A stretch of 26,289 nucleotides of DNA from an uncultured beta proteobacterium (lineage in GTDB: Bacteria > Pseudomonadota > Gammaproteobacteria > Burkholderiales > Burkholderiaceae). Position numbers and translations under genes: made by a program. The notes under the pieces were generated by a model that saw nothing but the letters and a program-made list of their open reading frames with translations, was not told the origin of the DNA and did no database searches. This document shows positions 26,196 through 26,289 of this stretch, piece by piece (position 1 is the stretch's first letter; every line of letters begins with the position of its first letter). The stretch lies in NCBI GenBank assembly GCA_903827075.1, contig CAIKGX010000160.1:1-26289 (forward strand), read 5' to 3'.

Positions 26196-26237
26196 CAATC
26201 CAGTACCGAGAACGATGGCGTCATACTCTTCATCCAT
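26193..26237 (-). CDS. Gdi: Rab GDP-dissociation inhibitor, first coding exon (eukaryotic)
   Basis: The ATG at 26237 lies in the strong Kozak context CACCATGG. The 15 codons give MDEEYDAIVLGTGLK, which matches the start of eukaryotic Rab GDI: human GDI1 begins MDEEYDVIVLGTGLT and the Drosophila protein, as I remember it, has EEYDAIVLGTGLK. The Ala-Ile and final Lys favour an arthropod or other invertebrate. The exon ends in phase 0 at AAG|GTGAG. Bases 26238-26289 would be 5' UTR or promoter-proximal DNA. GDI extracts prenylated Rab GTPases from membranes and has no bacterial counterpart. This is not a bacterial gene, so the contig changes organism between about 26125 and 26190. Confidence 0.8.
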
Positions 26238-26289
26238 GGTGTTTAAAGCGGTGCTTTTGACAGCAGAAAAAACTCAACAGAGAGAACAG

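Noticed and set aside
26190..26237. Reading the right-end ATG frame as a short bacterial ORF (18 codons to TAA)
   Set aside because: The match to the GDI N-terminus, the Kozak context and the splice donor explain it far better than a bacterial peptide.
1..26289. CRISPR arrays, tRNA/rRNA genes, insertion sequences, prophage
   Set aside because: No direct-repeat arrays, transposase frames, tRNA-like cloverleaf sequences or phage genes were seen.

Overview
The window is almost entirely bacterial chromosome, but its right end (about 26,130-26,289) looks like animal DNA. The bacterial part fits a betaproteobacterium of the order Burkholderiales. Moderate GC, gene content and protein sequences (aceEF, folD, prlC, glnA-ntrB-ntrC-xth, HrpA) point to Polynucleobacter or a close relative. 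That assignment is my recognition, not a database result.

Layout: 1-2966 (minus) carries the start of aceF (E2) behind aceE (E1) of pyruvate dehydrogenase. Divergent from it, 3171-9428 (plus) holds a membrane PAS histidine kinase interrupted by a one-base frameshift, a FixJ-type response regulator, folD and an M3-family oligopeptidase. A cold-shock gene with its own promoter, long leader and terminator follows (9567-9960). A small accessory block lies at 10051-12236: a secreted allene-oxide-cyclase-barrel-like protein and a stand-alone VioB/RebD-type ferritin-like protein (both minus), and a divergent Rap1a/Tai-like small protein (plus).

From 12407 to the right all genes are on the minus strand. 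In order of transcription they are: hrpA, split by an in-frame TAA into a helicase part and a DUF3418 part; a YVTN beta-propeller protein; a polysaccharide deacetylase-like protein; a sterol-desaturase-family membrane protein; an EI24-domain membrane protein; a CinA/MoaB-fold protein; glnA; ntrB; ntrC; and xth. Upstream of glnA there are two clear NtrC-type enhancer dyads and a candidate sigma-54 promoter, so the nitrogen circuit (glutamine synthetase, NtrB sensor, NtrC activator) is complete and self-regulated. Yet NtrC carries unusual residues at two normally invariant sites (GAFNGA for GAFTGA, and Ser for the switch Asn).

The most striking observation is at 26187-26237 on the minus strand: a Kozak-context ATG, 15 codons reading MDEEYDAIVLGTGLK, then AAG|GTGAG. 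This is the N-terminus of eukaryotic Rab GDP-dissociation inhibitor (arthropod-like), ending at a consensus 5' splice donor. The contig is therefore either a chimeric assembly or a bacterial segment joined to the first intron of a host Gdi gene. Two core genes with single-lesion interruptions in the same segment make the provenance worth checking.
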